From Modicisalibacter sp033446685 (GTDB lineage: Bacteria; Pseudomonadota; Gammaproteobacteria; Pseudomonadales; Halomonadaceae), in the NCBI RefSeq assembly GCF_033446685.1, contig NZ_JAWQLY010000003.1, forward strand, positions 1 through 64,000: a DNA stretch of 64,000 bases. Direction: 5' to 3'. The position numbers and the translations under genes are program-made. Of the stretch, positions 1 to 7,951 are shown piece after piece; position 1 is the stretch's first letter; every line of letters begins with the position of its first letter. The notes below the pieces were generated by a model. That model was given only the letters and a program-made list of their open reading frames with translations, searched no databases and was not told the DNA's origin.

Positions 1-25
1 GCGAGAGTAGGTCATCGTCAGGCAT
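1..25 (+). rRNA. rrf: 5S ribosomal RNA, 3' end (partial)
   Basis: The first 25 bases carry GCGAGAGTAGGTCATCGTCA and then GGCAT. This matches the conserved 3' end of gammaproteobacterial 5S rRNA (E. coli ends GCGAGAGTAGGGAACTGCCA then GGCAT). An intrinsic terminator follows at once, as expected at the end of an rRNA operon. The rest of the gene lies left of the window. The exact mature 3' end is approximate. Confidence 0.85.
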
Positions 26-33
26 TTATTTCG

Positions 34-66
34 ACACCCCCGGCCATTGGTCGGGGGTGTTGTCGT
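34..66 (+). terminator. Terminator of the rRNA operon
   Basis: A 9-bp GC-rich stem (34-42 with 52-60, ACACCCCCG/CGGGGGTGT) around a 9-base loop, followed by a short T-rich stretch, lies directly after the 5S 3' end. Confidence 0.75.
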
Positions 67-96
67 TTAGGGCTTCCGTCAGGCAGCTTCACGAAA

Positions 97-126
97 AGCC
101 CCCGGGATACCCCGGGGGCTTTTTTT
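97..126 (+). terminator. Second intrinsic terminator after 5S rRNA
   Basis: A perfect 10-bp stem (97-106 with 111-120, AGCCCCCGGG/CCCGGGGGCT) with loop ATAC, preceded by A residues and followed by seven T residues including the last stem base. It acts as a strong back-up to the first terminator, a common arrangement at the end of rRNA operons. Confidence 0.85.
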
Positions 127-217
127 ATGCCTGAGGGAAACGGCGTGACGGTAAAAGAAAGAGCACGTGTCTTTCTCGCTCTCGCAGGTGCTCATGATTT
201 GGTCATGAAACAAGCGG

Positions 218-246
218 TTGGCGTTCATCGCCGTGCACTGTATGGT
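218..246 (+). promoter_or_regulatory. Sigma-70-like promoter for the small lipoprotein gene
   Basis: TTGGCG (218-223), a 17-base spacer and TATGGT (241-246) stand about 40 bases upstream of the lipoprotein start codon. Spacing is ideal and both boxes are close to consensus. Found by eye only. Confidence 0.5.
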
Positions 247-286
247 ATTAGTTCTACTAGTACCGTTACGTTCTCAGGAGGAGACG

Positions 287-487
287 ATGCAAAAGAATCT
301 GCTGCGTAAGCTGGGTCTGGCGATGATGCTGGCATTGATGCTGGGTGGCGTGGCTGCCTGCGATGATCAGGGACCGGCCGAGGAAGCGGGCGAGAACATC
401 GACCAAGCCGCTGAAAATGCCGGTGATAGCGTCGAGGAGATGGGCGAAGACGTGCAGGATGCTGCCGAAGACGCCCAGGATAATTAA
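287..487 (+). CDS. Small acidic lipoprotein, function unknown
   Basis: A 66-residue protein. Residues 1-25 form a lipoprotein signal peptide: a basic start, a hydrophobic core and a lipobox ending V-A-A-C with Cys25 as the likely lipidated residue. The mature part is very rich in Glu, Asp and Ala (repeated E-N-I/A-x-D-x-A-E style segments) and would form a charged amphipathic helix, somewhat like entericidin or LEA-type small lipoproteins. The start was chosen at 287 because AGGAGG lies 5-10 bases upstream; a longer reading frame from 218 has no such site. It stands alone between its own promoter and a bidirectional terminator. Lipoprotein status is well supported, function is not. Confidence 0.75.
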   Translation: MQKNLLRKLGLAMMLALMLGGVAACDDQGPAEEAGENIDQAAENAGDSVEEMGEDVQDAAEDAQDN

Positions 488-529
488 GCGCTCCAGAGCA
501 GCACTCTTTTCATTCTGGATCGTTGTATA

Positions 530-557
530 AAAAAGCCGGGCCTAGGCCCGGCTTTTT
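530..557. terminator. Bidirectional terminator between lipoprotein and Tim44-like gene
   Basis: A 13-bp perfect stem (530-542 with 545-557) with A residues on one side and T residues on the other (AAAAAGCCGGGCC, two bases, GGCCCGGCTTTTT). It serves the rightward lipoprotein gene and the leftward Tim44-domain gene. Confidence 0.9.
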
Positions 558-581
558 AGTGCGCCGCAATTGGCTCAGAAC

Positions 582-1406
582 TCAGACGCTGGGGTTCTGC
601 TCGATGCCCTGCACGTACCAGGGCGATCCCTCGCGCAGGTCGCGGGTCAGGTGCCAGGTCTCGTTGAACTCGTTATGGTCGCCATTCTCGTCGATGATGC
701 CATGGAAGATTACCGAGGCTTCGGCCTGCTGGGCGTACTCCTGTACGTTGCCAAGCTCGACGAACAGCCGCACGATCTCGGTGCGATTGTTGGCCGGCTG
801 GTTGGCCCGCTCTTCACGCAACAGGTTGTAGAGCTCGGGTGTCACATATTCCTGGATCTTGCTCAGGTCGTTATTGTCCCAGGCGCGTTGCAGCGCCATG
901 TAATGCTCCTTGGCATCGTTGAGAAAGCGCGTCTTGTCGAACCATTCGGGCTGAGCGCCGAGTCCACCGCTCTGGATGCCCGATGAGGCGGTAAAGGTCT
1001 GGGGCTGCGCGGCCTGAGTCGAATCGTGCTGGCTGCGATGGGCGGCCGGGCCGGTGGCGTTGGCCGTGCGGCGTCGGCTGAAGAGGCGCAGGGCCAGCCA
1101 GATTGCGCCGCAGATCAACAGAACGTCGATCATGCGTATCCCGTCGAAGCCGCCGCCGAAGAACAGCGAGGCCAGTAGTCCGCCGGCGAGTAGCCCGGCG
1201 AACGGGCCGGCAAAGCGCGACAGGCCCGCCGAGGGCTTGCGTTGCGGTGTCGAGGCCGCCCGCTGGGTAGCGGCGGGCTGTTGCGCCGTCGAGCGCGAAT
1301 AGGAGCCGAAGCTCTTGCCGCCGCCGAGACGGCGGGCTTCGGCGTGGTCGACGGCCAGGCCGAAGCCGAGCAGACCGACCATCAGCATGATGAATAGATG
1401 GCGCAT
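582..1406 (-). CDS. Tim44-like domain membrane protein
   Basis: A 274-residue protein. An N-terminal signal or anchor segment (about residues 3-24) is followed by an R/S/Q/P-rich low-complexity stretch, a glycine-rich region with two hydrophobic segments (about 70-110), a polar linker, and a C-terminal Tim44-like domain (about 155-274, containing FLNDAKEHYMALQRAWD). Bacterial Tim44-domain proteins of this shape are widespread in Proteobacteria but poorly characterised. In mitochondria the domain binds cardiolipin membranes and import machinery. The start at 1406 has GGAG six bases upstream; the in-frame ATG at 1427 does not. It is a single gene, with the bidirectional terminator downstream. 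Confidence 0.8.
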   Translation of the reverse strand: MRHLFIMLMVGLLGFGLAVDHAEARRLGGGKSFGSYSRSTAQQPAATQRAASTPQRKPSAGLSRFAGPFAGLLAGGLLASLFFGGGFDGIRMIDVLLICGAIWLALRLFSRRRTANATGPAAHRSQHDSTQAAQPQTFTASSGIQSGGLGAQPEWFDKTRFLNDAKEHYMALQRAWDNNDLSKIQEYVTPELYNLLREERANQPANNRTEIVRLFVELGNVQEYAQQAEASVIFHGIIDENGDHNEFNETWHLTRDLREGSPWYVQGIEQNPSV

Positions 1407-1522
1407 GGGATTCTCCGGAAGCGACATGAAGGTATTGCTTCCATTCTACTGGGTTCCCTGGAGCGCTCCCAGCACGATGTAGTCAATGCGCGGCCGGGGC
1501 AGAATCCGACCGGCGATGACGA

Positions 1523-2305
1523 TTAGCCGTGGGCCTGTTCCTCGCGGGTGAACACCCAGGTATCGCCCTGAGAGAGCGTGGCGTTATAGCGATAGCCGCC
1601 GACCGTGAAATCCTTGAGCCCTTCGGGCTCATCGAGACGTTGACGAATCAGCCAGGCGCTCATCAGCCCACGCGCCTTCTTGGCGTAGAAGCTGATGATC
1701 TTGAACTGGCCGTTCTTGGCGTCCTTGAAGACCGGCGTGATCACTCGTGACGACAGCCGCTGGGTGTCGATCGCCTTGAAGTACTCGTTGGAGGCGAGGT
1801 TGATCAGCACGGGGGTGCCGCTGTCGGTTACGGCGCGATCGAGATCGCGGGTCAGGCGTTCTTTCCAGAAAGCGTACAGATCCTTGCCCGCCGGATTGGG
1901 CAGGCGGGTACCCATTTCCAGACGATAGGGCTGGATTAGATCGAGCGGCCGCAACAGGCCATACAGACCGGAAAGGATGCGCAGATGGTCCTGGGCGAAC
2001 GCATTGTCGTCATCGCTGAAGGCGGCCGCGTCCAGCCCTACATAGACGTCGCCCTGGAAGGCCTGCGCGGCCTGCTTGGCGTTGTCGAGATCGAATGGTG
2101 GCTGCCATTCGGCGTAGCGCGCGGCATTGAGCCCGGCCAGCTTGTCGCTGATGCCCATAAGTTCGGCGAGCCGCTGCGGCGAGTAATCGCGCAGGATATC
2201 GATCAATTCCTGGCTCTGGGCCAGATAATCCGGCTGAGTCTGCATCGTGGTGGTCGGGGTGGTTTCGAAATCCAGCGTCTTGGCTGGGGAAATCACGCTC
2301 AGCAT
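1523..2305 (-). CDS. yaaA: Peroxide stress protein YaaA (DUF328/UPF0246)
   Basis: A 260-residue protein, matching the 258 of E. coli YaaA. It begins MLSVISPAKTLDFE, a family signature, and holds the conserved LRILSGLYGLLRPLDLIQPYRLEMGT region. In E. coli YaaA belongs to the OxyR regulon, limits free intracellular iron during peroxide stress and binds DNA through a helix-hairpin-helix-like element. The start at 2305 has GGAG seven bases upstream; the longer ORF start at 2350 has none. A strong hairpin at 2350-2391 separates it from the aldo-keto reductase gene. Cytoplasmic. Confidence 0.92.
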   Translation of the reverse strand: MLSVISPAKTLDFETTPTTTMQTQPDYLAQSQELIDILRDYSPQRLAELMGISDKLAGLNAARYAEWQPPFDLDNAKQAAQAFQGDVYVGLDAAAFSDDDNAFAQDHLRILSGLYGLLRPLDLIQPYRLEMGTRLPNPAGKDLYAFWKERLTRDLDRAVTDSGTPVLINLASNEYFKAIDTQRLSSRVITPVFKDAKNGQFKIISFYAKKARGLMSAWLIRQRLDEPEGLKDFTVGGYRYNATLSQGDTWVFTREEQAHG

Positions 2306-2349
2306 GGCGGGCTCCAGAAGCGACGATTGATCAGCGGGACAGTATATCA

Positions 2350-2391
2350 AGCCCGATAGCGGGAAGCCGATCGGCCCCGCGCTATCGGGCT
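2350..2391 (-). terminator. Terminator after the aldo-keto reductase gene
   Basis: A perfect 12-bp stem (2350-2361 with 2380-2391, AGCCCGATAGCG/CGCTATCGGGCT) with an 18-base loop holding a further inner pairing. It lies just past the stop codon of the leftward reductase gene. On that strand it is followed by only a weak T run (TTGATAT), so termination strength is uncertain. Confidence 0.5.
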
Positions 2392-2407
2392 CATAGCGCC
2401 TGCCGCG

Positions 2408-3442
2408 TTACGGGCAGGGATTGGAGATACGACGATGCACGGCCTCGATCTCGTCGAGCACCGCCGGGGACAGGACCAGGTCTTCGCTGGCGATATTGCT
2501 GTCGAGTTGCTCCAGCGTCGTGGCGCCGATGATGTTGCTGATCAGGAACGGCCGCGAATTGACGAAGGCCAGCGCCATCCGTGCCGGATCGAGACCGTGG
2601 CGCCGCGCGATATCGACATAAGCGCGCGTCGCCTGTTCGGCGACCTCGGAGGTGTAACGCGAGAAGCGCTCGAACAGGGTAATGCGGCCGCCTTCGGGGC
2701 GAGCTCCGTTCAGGTACTTGCCCGATAGCACACCGAAGGCCAGCGGTGAATAGGCCAGCAGGCCGACATTCTCGCGATCGGCGATCTCGGCCAGGCCCAC
2801 TTCGAAACTGCGGTTGAGCAGGTTATACGGGTTCTGCACGCTGGCGACGCGCGGCAGGCCGAGAGTGTCGGCCAGTTGCAGGCAGCGCATCACCCCCCAG
2901 GGGGTGTCATTGGAGAGCCCGATGGCGCGCACCTTGCCGGCGTCGACCAGTTCCTTGAGCGCGGCCAGTGTCTCTTCGAGCGGCGTGGTGTCCTCGTCGG
3001 GGTCGGGGGCATAGCCCAACTGGCCGAAGATATTGACGCTGCGTGCCGGCCAGTGGATCTGATAAAGATCCACATAATCGGTCTGCAGGCGTTGCAGGCT
3101 GGCATCGATGGCCTGCTGGATGTGATCGCGGGTCAGCTGTGCGCCGCCGCGGATGTGGTCCATGCGCCCCGGACCGGCCGCCTTGGTGGCGATGACCAGA
3201 TCGTCGCGCTTGCCTCGCTCCTTGAGCCAGCTGCCGATATAGGCTTCGGTGAGCCCCTGGGTTTCCGCCCTGGGGGGCACCGGGTACATCTCGGCGGTAT
3301 CGATGAAGTTGATGCCGGCGTCGACGGCCCGCGTGAGTTGCTCATGGGCCTGGGCTTCGCTGTTCTGTTCGCCGAAGGTCATGGTGCCCAGGCAGAGTCG
3401 ACTGACGCTGATCCCGGTATCGCCTAACGCTCGTTGCTGCAT
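2408..3442 (-). CDS. tas: NADP(H)-dependent aldo-keto reductase, Tas-like
   Basis: A 344-residue aldo-keto reductase, matching E. coli Tas (346). The (beta/alpha)8 barrel tetrad is visible: Asp48 and Tyr53 (IDTAEMYPVP), Lys87 (ATKAAGPG) and His130 (YQIHWPAR). MYPVPP plus the GLSNDTPWGVMRCL stretch are typical of the Tas subgroup, which reduces aldehydes and ketones with NADPH. The physiological substrate is unknown. The start at 3442 (MQQRALGDTG) aligns with family N termini and has GGAG ten bases upstream; the longer frame from 3505 lacks a binding site. Cytoplasmic, apparently monocistronic. Confidence 0.88.
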   Translation of the reverse strand: MQQRALGDTGISVSRLCLGTMTFGEQNSEAQAHEQLTRAVDAGINFIDTAEMYPVPPRAETQGLTEAYIGSWLKERGKRDDLVIATKAAGPGRMDHIRGGAQLTRDHIQQAIDASLQRLQTDYVDLYQIHWPARSVNIFGQLGYAPDPDEDTTPLEETLAALKELVDAGKVRAIGLSNDTPWGVMRCLQLADTLGLPRVASVQNPYNLLNRSFEVGLAEIADRENVGLLAYSPLAFGVLSGKYLNGARPEGGRITLFERFSRYTSEVAEQATRAYVDIARRHGLDPARMALAFVNSRPFLISNIIGATTLEQLDSNIASEDLVLSPAVLDEIEAVHRRISNPCP

Positions 3443-3667
3443 GTGCTCGAGGCTCCGAAAAGTGGCGGAAAACAGCATGGTAACGGGGCGTCTACAAGGC
3501 GGCAAATGAGGGGGTTGAGTCGGGCCAGGGTGGGGCGTATGCTTGCCACCCGTTGCCCCGGCGGAGACCGGGCGGTTGGCAGTCAGGAGATGAGGCGTGG
3601 ATTGGCTCGGGAAGGGGCCACACTCGACGTCGTCACCCAGGCAAACTCGATCAAGGTGTTAGTCGCC

Positions 3668-4174
3668 ATGCCGCAGCCATCTTCCCTGTTCACCCGGCTT
3701 GAATTCCGGTTGGCAGAGCAGTTGTTCCATACCCGCTGGTTACCCCGTTCGCCGCGCACGCAGCGTTTTACCCTGCGGCTTTTTCAGCGGTGCGCGGAAG
3801 CGGGACATGTCACGGCATTGTCGGTCTACGGGCACATGCTGTTTCATCGCGGCATAACCCCCCAGGATAAGGCCAAGGGCGCGCGGTATGTGCTGCAGGC
3901 CGCCCAGACCGGCGACAGCCGCGCCCAGTACCAGGCCGGGCGCATCCATGAGTACGGCTGTGCCCAGTATCCGCGTCGCGACGACCATGCCGTGACCTGG
4001 TATGCGCGGGCTGGGGAAGCGGGGCATCCGCAAGCGGCGGAGCGCCTCGCGAAGGCCTACCGCCTCGGCGAACTGGGGCTGGCCGTCGACCCGCGGCGTG
4101 CGGCCCAGTGGCAGGCGCTCGCCGAGCGCTACAGTGAGGTCGGCCAGCTCGACCAGCACTCCCTCACCCACTGA
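3668..4174 (+). CDS. Sel1-repeat (TPR-like) protein
   Basis: A 168-residue protein with about three Sel1-like repeats from roughly residue 60 (A-x-G-x2-Y-x2-A-A-x2-G and G-H-P-Q-A-A-x-R-L-A-x-A-Y-x2-G-E-L-G patterns), ending in a short acidic tail. Sel1 repeats form alpha-alpha superhelices that mediate protein-protein contacts. No signal peptide is seen, so it is probably cytoplasmic. The start is uncertain: ATG 3668 is chosen, but GTG at 3656 is also in frame and neither has a strong ribosome binding site. The upstream in-frame sequence back to 3434 lacks family similarity and overlaps the divergent reductase start. Confidence 0.7.
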   Translation: MPQPSSLFTRLEFRLAEQLFHTRWLPRSPRTQRFTLRLFQRCAEAGHVTALSVYGHMLFHRGITPQDKAKGARYVLQAAQTGDSRAQYQAGRIHEYGCAQYPRRDDHAVTWYARAGEAGHPQAAERLAKAYRLGELGLAVDPRRAAQWQALAERYSEVGQLDQHSLTH

Positions 4175-4309
4175 TTGCCATTCGGGGTCGCCTCGCGTCG
4201 TCTAACCCCGTACGCTAGGCGGACCGGGCTGCTCCGGTCCGTGTCGCCACGGAGCCTGCCCGCCGAGTTCATCGCTCGCCGCCGCTGCCGGTAACAAAGG
4301 ATAGATGAT

Positions 4310-4804
4310 GTGACGCTGCCCACTCTTCTCGATATCGAAGCGTCCGGTTTTGGCCGGGGCAGCTATCCCATCGAGGTCGGTCTGGCCCGGGCCGACGGCA
4401 GCGTCTGTGCCTTCCTTATCCAGCCCCAGGACGAATGGACCCATTGGGACCCAAAGGCGGAGTTGCTGCACGGCATTTCGCGCAGTCGGCTCGAGCGCGA
4501 GGGCTACCCGGCGGTCGAAGTGGCGCGCTGGCTCAACGACGAACTCGCCGAGATCGGCATCGCCTACAGCGATAGCTGGGGCTACGACAACACCTGGCTG
4601 TCGCTGCTTTTCCATCACGCCGGCATGCTGCCGCGCTTTCGTCTCGAGGCCCTGCGTTCGCTGCTCGACGAGTCGCAGCTGGCCTGCTGGAAGCGCACCA
4701 AGGAAGCGCTGATCTGCGAGCGCGGCATCCAGCGGCACCGCGCCGGCGAAGACGCCCGGCTGTTACAGCTCACCTACCTGCGCACCCGCGACACAGAGCG
4801 ATGA
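4310..4804 (+). CDS. DEDDh-type 3'-5' exonuclease (DnaQ/RNase T fold)
   Basis: A 164-residue protein with all exonuclease motifs: ExoI Asp8-Ile-Glu10, ExoII around Asp93 (GYDNTWL) and ExoIII His143-x4-Asp148 (HRAGEDARLL), so it should be a metal-dependent DEDDh exonuclease acting on 3' ends of DNA or RNA. It is a bare catalytic domain, much shorter than DnaQ or ExoI. The start is GTG at 4310 with AAAGGA eight bases upstream. The ATGs just before it (4305, 4308) are out of frame or lead straight to a stop. No partner genes suggest its substrate. Confidence 0.82.
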   Translation: MTLPTLLDIEASGFGRGSYPIEVGLARADGSVCAFLIQPQDEWTHWDPKAELLHGISRSRLEREGYPAVEVARWLNDELAEIGIAYSDSWGYDNTWLSLLFHHAGMLPRFRLEALRSLLDESQLACWKRTKEALICERGIQRHRAGEDARLLQLTYLRTRDTER

Positions 4805-4837
4805 GCTCGCTCTCTCCTTCTCTGCCGGTGGTGCGCT

Positions 4838-5824
4838 TCAGCCCTCGCCACTGACCGACAGCAACACCTTGCCGAAACTGGCATTGCTTTCCAGGTAAGC
4901 CATCGCCTCGCCAGCCTGCTGAATTGGCCAGTCGCGATCGATCAGCGCGCGCAGCTCGCCACTGGCCAGGCGTGGCCAGACATGCGTATGCAGGCTGTCG
5001 AGGATCGCGCCCTTGGCCTTCGGCGACTTGCTGCGCAGGGTCGAGCCGATCAGTCGCTGGCGTTTCATCAGCATGCGGCCCATGTCGAGCTCGGCGTGGC
5101 GCCCACCCATCAGGCCGATCAGCACCAGCCGGCCATCCAGGTTGAGCACCTGCTGGTTGTCGGCCAGGTAACCCGCTCCTACCGGGTCGAGGATCACATC
5201 GGCGCCGCCCCAATGCTTGACGGCTTCGACGAAGCTGCCCTGATGGCGGTTCCAGCCGTCATCGGCGCCCAACTGCCGACACTGAGCGATCTTGTGGTCA
5301 TCGCCGGCGGTGACGAAGCAGGGGTAGCCGAAGGCCCGGCACAGCTGTATCGCCGTGGTGCCGACGCCGCTCGCCCCGGCATGCAGCAACACCCGCTCGG
5401 GGCGACCCTCGACGTGGCGCAGCCCTCCCTCCATGAACAGGTTCAGCCAGGCGGTGGCGTAGACCTCGGGCAGCGCCGCCGCCTCGCGCAGGCCAAAGCC
5501 TTGGGGCAGCGGCAACACCTGGTCCTGGTGGACGACGACCTCCTCGGCGTAGCCACCCCCCGCCAACAGCGCGCAGACCTTGTCTCCCGGGCGCAGGCGC
5601 TCCACCTGCGGGCCGACGTCGGTCACCGTACCGCTGATTTCGAGGCCCAGGATCTCGGAGACGCCGGGCGGCGGCGGATACTGGCCGGCCCGCTGCATCA
5701 CGTCGGCGCGGTTCATGCCCGCCCAGGCGACGCGGATGCGTACGTCGTGAGGACCCTCGCTGCGCGGAGCGTCCTGTTCCTGCCAGGTCAGCGTCTGGTC
5801 ATCTTCGATGGCGATGGCGAACAT
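4838..5824 (-). CDS. NAD(P)H quinone oxidoreductase, PIG3/Qor-like MDR family
   Basis: A 328-residue zinc-independent medium-chain dehydrogenase/reductase. It has an N-terminal GroES-like fold (AGMNRADVMQRAGQYPPPPG, GLEISGTV) and a C-terminal Rossmann fold with the NADPH-binding motif LLHAGASGVGTTAIQL. Length and the quinone-reductase N-terminal signature match TIGR02824/PIG3-type quinone oxidoreductases (human PIG3 is 332). It likely reduces quinones or other electrophiles with NADPH in the cytoplasm. The start at 5824 has AGGAG upstream (AGGAGAAACGG before ATG); the longer frame from 5863 lacks one. Confidence 0.88.
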   Translation of the reverse strand: MFAIAIEDDQTLTWQEQDAPRSEGPHDVRIRVAWAGMNRADVMQRAGQYPPPPGVSEILGLEISGTVTDVGPQVERLRPGDKVCALLAGGGYAEEVVVHQDQVLPLPQGFGLREAAALPEVYATAWLNLFMEGGLRHVEGRPERVLLHAGASGVGTTAIQLCRAFGYPCFVTAGDDHKIAQCRQLGADDGWNRHQGSFVEAVKHWGGADVILDPVGAGYLADNQQVLNLDGRLVLIGLMGGRHAELDMGRMLMKRQRLIGSTLRSKSPKAKGAILDSLHTHVWPRLASGELRALIDRDWPIQQAGEAMAYLESNASFGKVLLSVSGEG

Positions 5825-6008
5825 CCGTTTCTCCTCGCTGGTATACCTGCTCACTGTACCCAAGCCTCGGCGGCCACGTCACTGTCATATATTGTCGGCA
5901 TGCGGTGTTCGGGACCGGCAAGAGCAGGCGGACCATGATCGACATTGCAGCGCGATCCATCATCACTCCGGGGCGCGCTGGCTGTTAGGGCCGGTGGGAT
6001 CGACGAGA

Positions 6009-6578
6009 TTACGACGATGCGGGCGAAGCGACGGCGCCAGCCGCCTGGTTGAGCCGATCGAGCAGCGGGCCGGGTTCCGAGGCCGCGACCAGCCGGGCCC
6101 GGGTCGTCGCATCGAGGAAGCCGCTTTCGGTGGCCTGGTCGAGAAACCCCAGCAGCGGCCGATAGAAACCCGCGACGTCGAGCACACCGATCGGCTTGTC
6201 GTGCAGACCAAGGTACTGCCAGGTCCAGATCTCGAACAACTCCTCCAGCGTACCGATGCCGCCGGGCAGGGCGACGAAGGCATCGGCGTGCGCCGCCATG
6301 CTCGCCTTGCGCTCATGCATGTCGGCGACGCGTACCAGCGTCGTGAGTCCCTCGTGGGCCAGCTCGCGGTCGACCAGATGATGAGGGATGACCCCGGTCA
6401 CCTCGCCGTCGGCGGCCAGGGCGGCGTCGGCCAGCGCGCCCATCAGGCCGACGCGGGCACCACCGTAGACCAGTGTCATGCCGCGCTCGGCGATGGCGCG
6501 GCCGAGCGTCACGGCGGCTTCCCTGTAGCGCGGGTCGTGGCCCTCGCGCGAGCCCAGGTAGACGCAGATACTTGGCAT
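6009..6578 (-). CDS. LOG family protein (nucleotide 5'-monophosphate phosphoribohydrolase)
   Basis: A 189-residue Rossmann-like protein with the LOG signature PGGxGTxxE at residues 105-113 (PGGIGTLEE) and the conserved GGARVGLMG segment at 40-47. LOG proteins hydrolyse the N-glycosidic bond of AMP or N6-modified AMP, yielding ribose 5-phosphate and the base. Plant homologues release cytokinins and E. coli PpnN is a distant relative. AAGGAG lies six bases before the ATG at 6578. It is the last gene of a leftward run that starts near 9726, 40 bp after the DUF501 gene. Confidence 0.88.
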   Translation of the reverse strand: MPSICVYLGSREGHDPRYREAAVTLGRAIAERGMTLVYGGARVGLMGALADAALAADGEVTGVIPHHLVDRELAHEGLTTLVRVADMHERKASMAAHADAFVALPGGIGTLEELFEIWTWQYLGLHDKPIGVLDVAGFYRPLLGFLDQATESGFLDATTRARLVAASEPGPLLDRLNQAAGAVASPASS

Positions 6579-6618
6579 GGGTTGCTCCTTCGGCAGTGGG
6601 CGCTCCGGCGGGTTGGTC

Positions 6619-7140
6619 TCAGGGCAGGCAATCGATCACGCCGTATTCACGGTCGAGCCATTGGCCGATGACGTTGTCGCCGGACAGGTGATGGGCGTAT
6701 TGGGTGTGCAGGCAGCGCACCTGGTCCCAGTTACTGATGCCGCCGATGCCGCGCTCGCGGAACAATTCGTCATAGCCGCGCGCCTCGGCCAATTGGCGAT
6801 GCTCCGCGCGCATGCTCGCCCAACGCCGGGCGACATAATCCTCGTGGCTGCGATGGTAGGCGGCGAGGAAGTCGGGCTCGTCCTGCAGGCGCGCCTCGAG
6901 CTGCTTGATCACGCCGGCGGCCTCGATGCGCGACAGCTCGACCTTGAGGCGCTCCGAGCACAGCCAGTAGAGGGTGGGAAACGGCTTGTCATCGACGATC
7001 GACTCCATGCGCAACACCAGCGGTATGCCTTCGCCATCGGTGGCGGTGATCGCCTGGATGCCGCGTGGTGCGCGGCCCAACTGCTCGGCGATCAGGGCCA
7101 GCTGGCGGTCGTCGGGGCGTTCATCGGTTTGGATCAGCAT
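6619..7140 (-). CDS. DUF501 family protein
   Basis: A 173-residue soluble protein matching the DUF501 family: the central RMESIVDDKPFPTLYWLCSERLKVELSRIEA block is the family hallmark. The function is unknown, although homologues in Actinobacteria sit beside ppx/eno/ftsB-type genes. The start is ATG 7140; a TTG one codon earlier is possible. The first 20 bases overlap the 3' end of the upstream gene (stop at 7121), and no good ribosome binding site is visible, so translation is probably coupled to that gene. Confidence 0.82.
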   Translation of the reverse strand: MLIQTDERPDDRQLALIAEQLGRAPRGIQAITATDGEGIPLVLRMESIVDDKPFPTLYWLCSERLKVELSRIEAAGVIKQLEARLQDEPDFLAAYHRSHEDYVARRWASMRAEHRQLAEARGYDELFRERGIGGISNWDQVRCLHTQYAHHLSGDNVIGQWLDREYGVIDCLP

Positions 7141-7438
7141 CAAAGGGGTCCCGCAGGAATTTGTTCGAGCGCGCCACCGCGCGGAAGAAGGCCTGGTTGA
7201 GTTGCACCGGGGAGGGCACGTAGCGCCACTGGCGCTCGCAGTAGTCGCCGGCGCGAATGATCAGCGCATCGTAGAGGCGATTGAACGGCGCATCATAATC
7301 GTAAGGGTCGTCGCCGAACAAGCGGATGTGCGGGTAGTCGGCGAAGCGCTCGACGAAGTAGCGCTCGAGATCCGCCTCCACGGCGCGGTGGCGCTCGGTG
7401 TCGTCGGGGTCGATCCACAGGTCGTAGCGAATGGCCAT
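7121..7438 (-). CDS. Conserved hypothetical protein, 105 residues
   Basis: A 105-residue soluble, acidic and aromatic-rich protein (pI low; D, Y, W and R frequent, including the DDPYDYDAPFNRLYDALIIR stretch). No transmembrane segment, signal peptide or recognised motif. The start at 7438 has GGAG ten bases upstream. It sits between the YbaK-type deacylase and the DUF501 gene and overlaps the latter by 20 bp, which argues for a real, co-translated gene. I do not recognise the family. Confidence 0.65.
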   Translation of the reverse strand: MAIRYDLWIDPDDTERHRAVEADLERYFVERFADYPHIRLFGDDPYDYDAPFNRLYDALIIRAGDYCERQWRYVPSPVQLNQAFFRAVARSNKFLRDPFDADPNR

Positions 7439-7483
7439 GATCGTATCGCTCCGTCGAATGGCGAGCCGCCGTCTTGCGCGGCC

Positions 7484-7951
7484 CTAGCGGGCCAGCTCGG
7501 CGAGTCGCGCCGCGCTGAGCCGCACGAGGTCGTCCGGCGCCAGGCTGACTTCCAGGCCGCGGCGGCCGGCGCTGACGTGCAACTGATCCAGCGCCTCGGC
7601 ACTGGCGTCGATGAAGGTCGCCAAGCGCTGTTTCTGGCCCAGCGGACTGATGCCGCCGACCACATAGCCGGTGGCGCGCTCGGCGACGCCGGCTTCGGCC
7701 ATGGCGGCCTTCTTGGCCCCCGCCGCGCGGGCCAGCGCCTTGAGGTCGAGCGTGCGCGATACCGGCACCAGGGCCACGGCCAGGCGTTTGCCGTCGAGCG
7801 TCGCCAGTAGTGTCTTGAATACGCTATCGGGAGGCAGTCCGAGTGCCTCGGCGGCCTCCAGCCCGTAGGCCGGCGTCGCCGGATCGTGGCGGTATTCGCG
7901 CAGCGTGAAGGCGACCCCGGCCCGTTCGAGGACGCGGATCGCCGGCGTCAC
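7484..7951 (-). CDS. ybaK: Cys-tRNA(Pro)/aminoacyl-tRNA deacylase, YbaK/EbsC family
   Basis: A 155-residue single-domain editing protein, as long as E. coli YbaK (159). It shows the family pattern: TPAIRVLERAGVAFTLREY at the start, a conserved Lys in SVFKTLLATLDG, and GYVVGGISPLGQKQ, equivalent to the substrate-binding GxxSPxG loop. YbaK removes cysteine mischarged onto tRNA-Pro by ProRS. The start is GTG at 7951, whose last two bases form the TGA stop of the upstream thioesterase (GTGA overlap), so the two are translationally coupled. Confidence 0.9.
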   Translation of the reverse strand: MTPAIRVLERAGVAFTLREYRHDPATPAYGLEAAEALGLPPDSVFKTLLATLDGKRLAVALVPVSRTLDLKALARAAGAKKAAMAEAGVAERATGYVVGGISPLGQKQRLATFIDASAEALDQLHVSAGRRGLEVSLAPDDLVRLSAARLAELAR

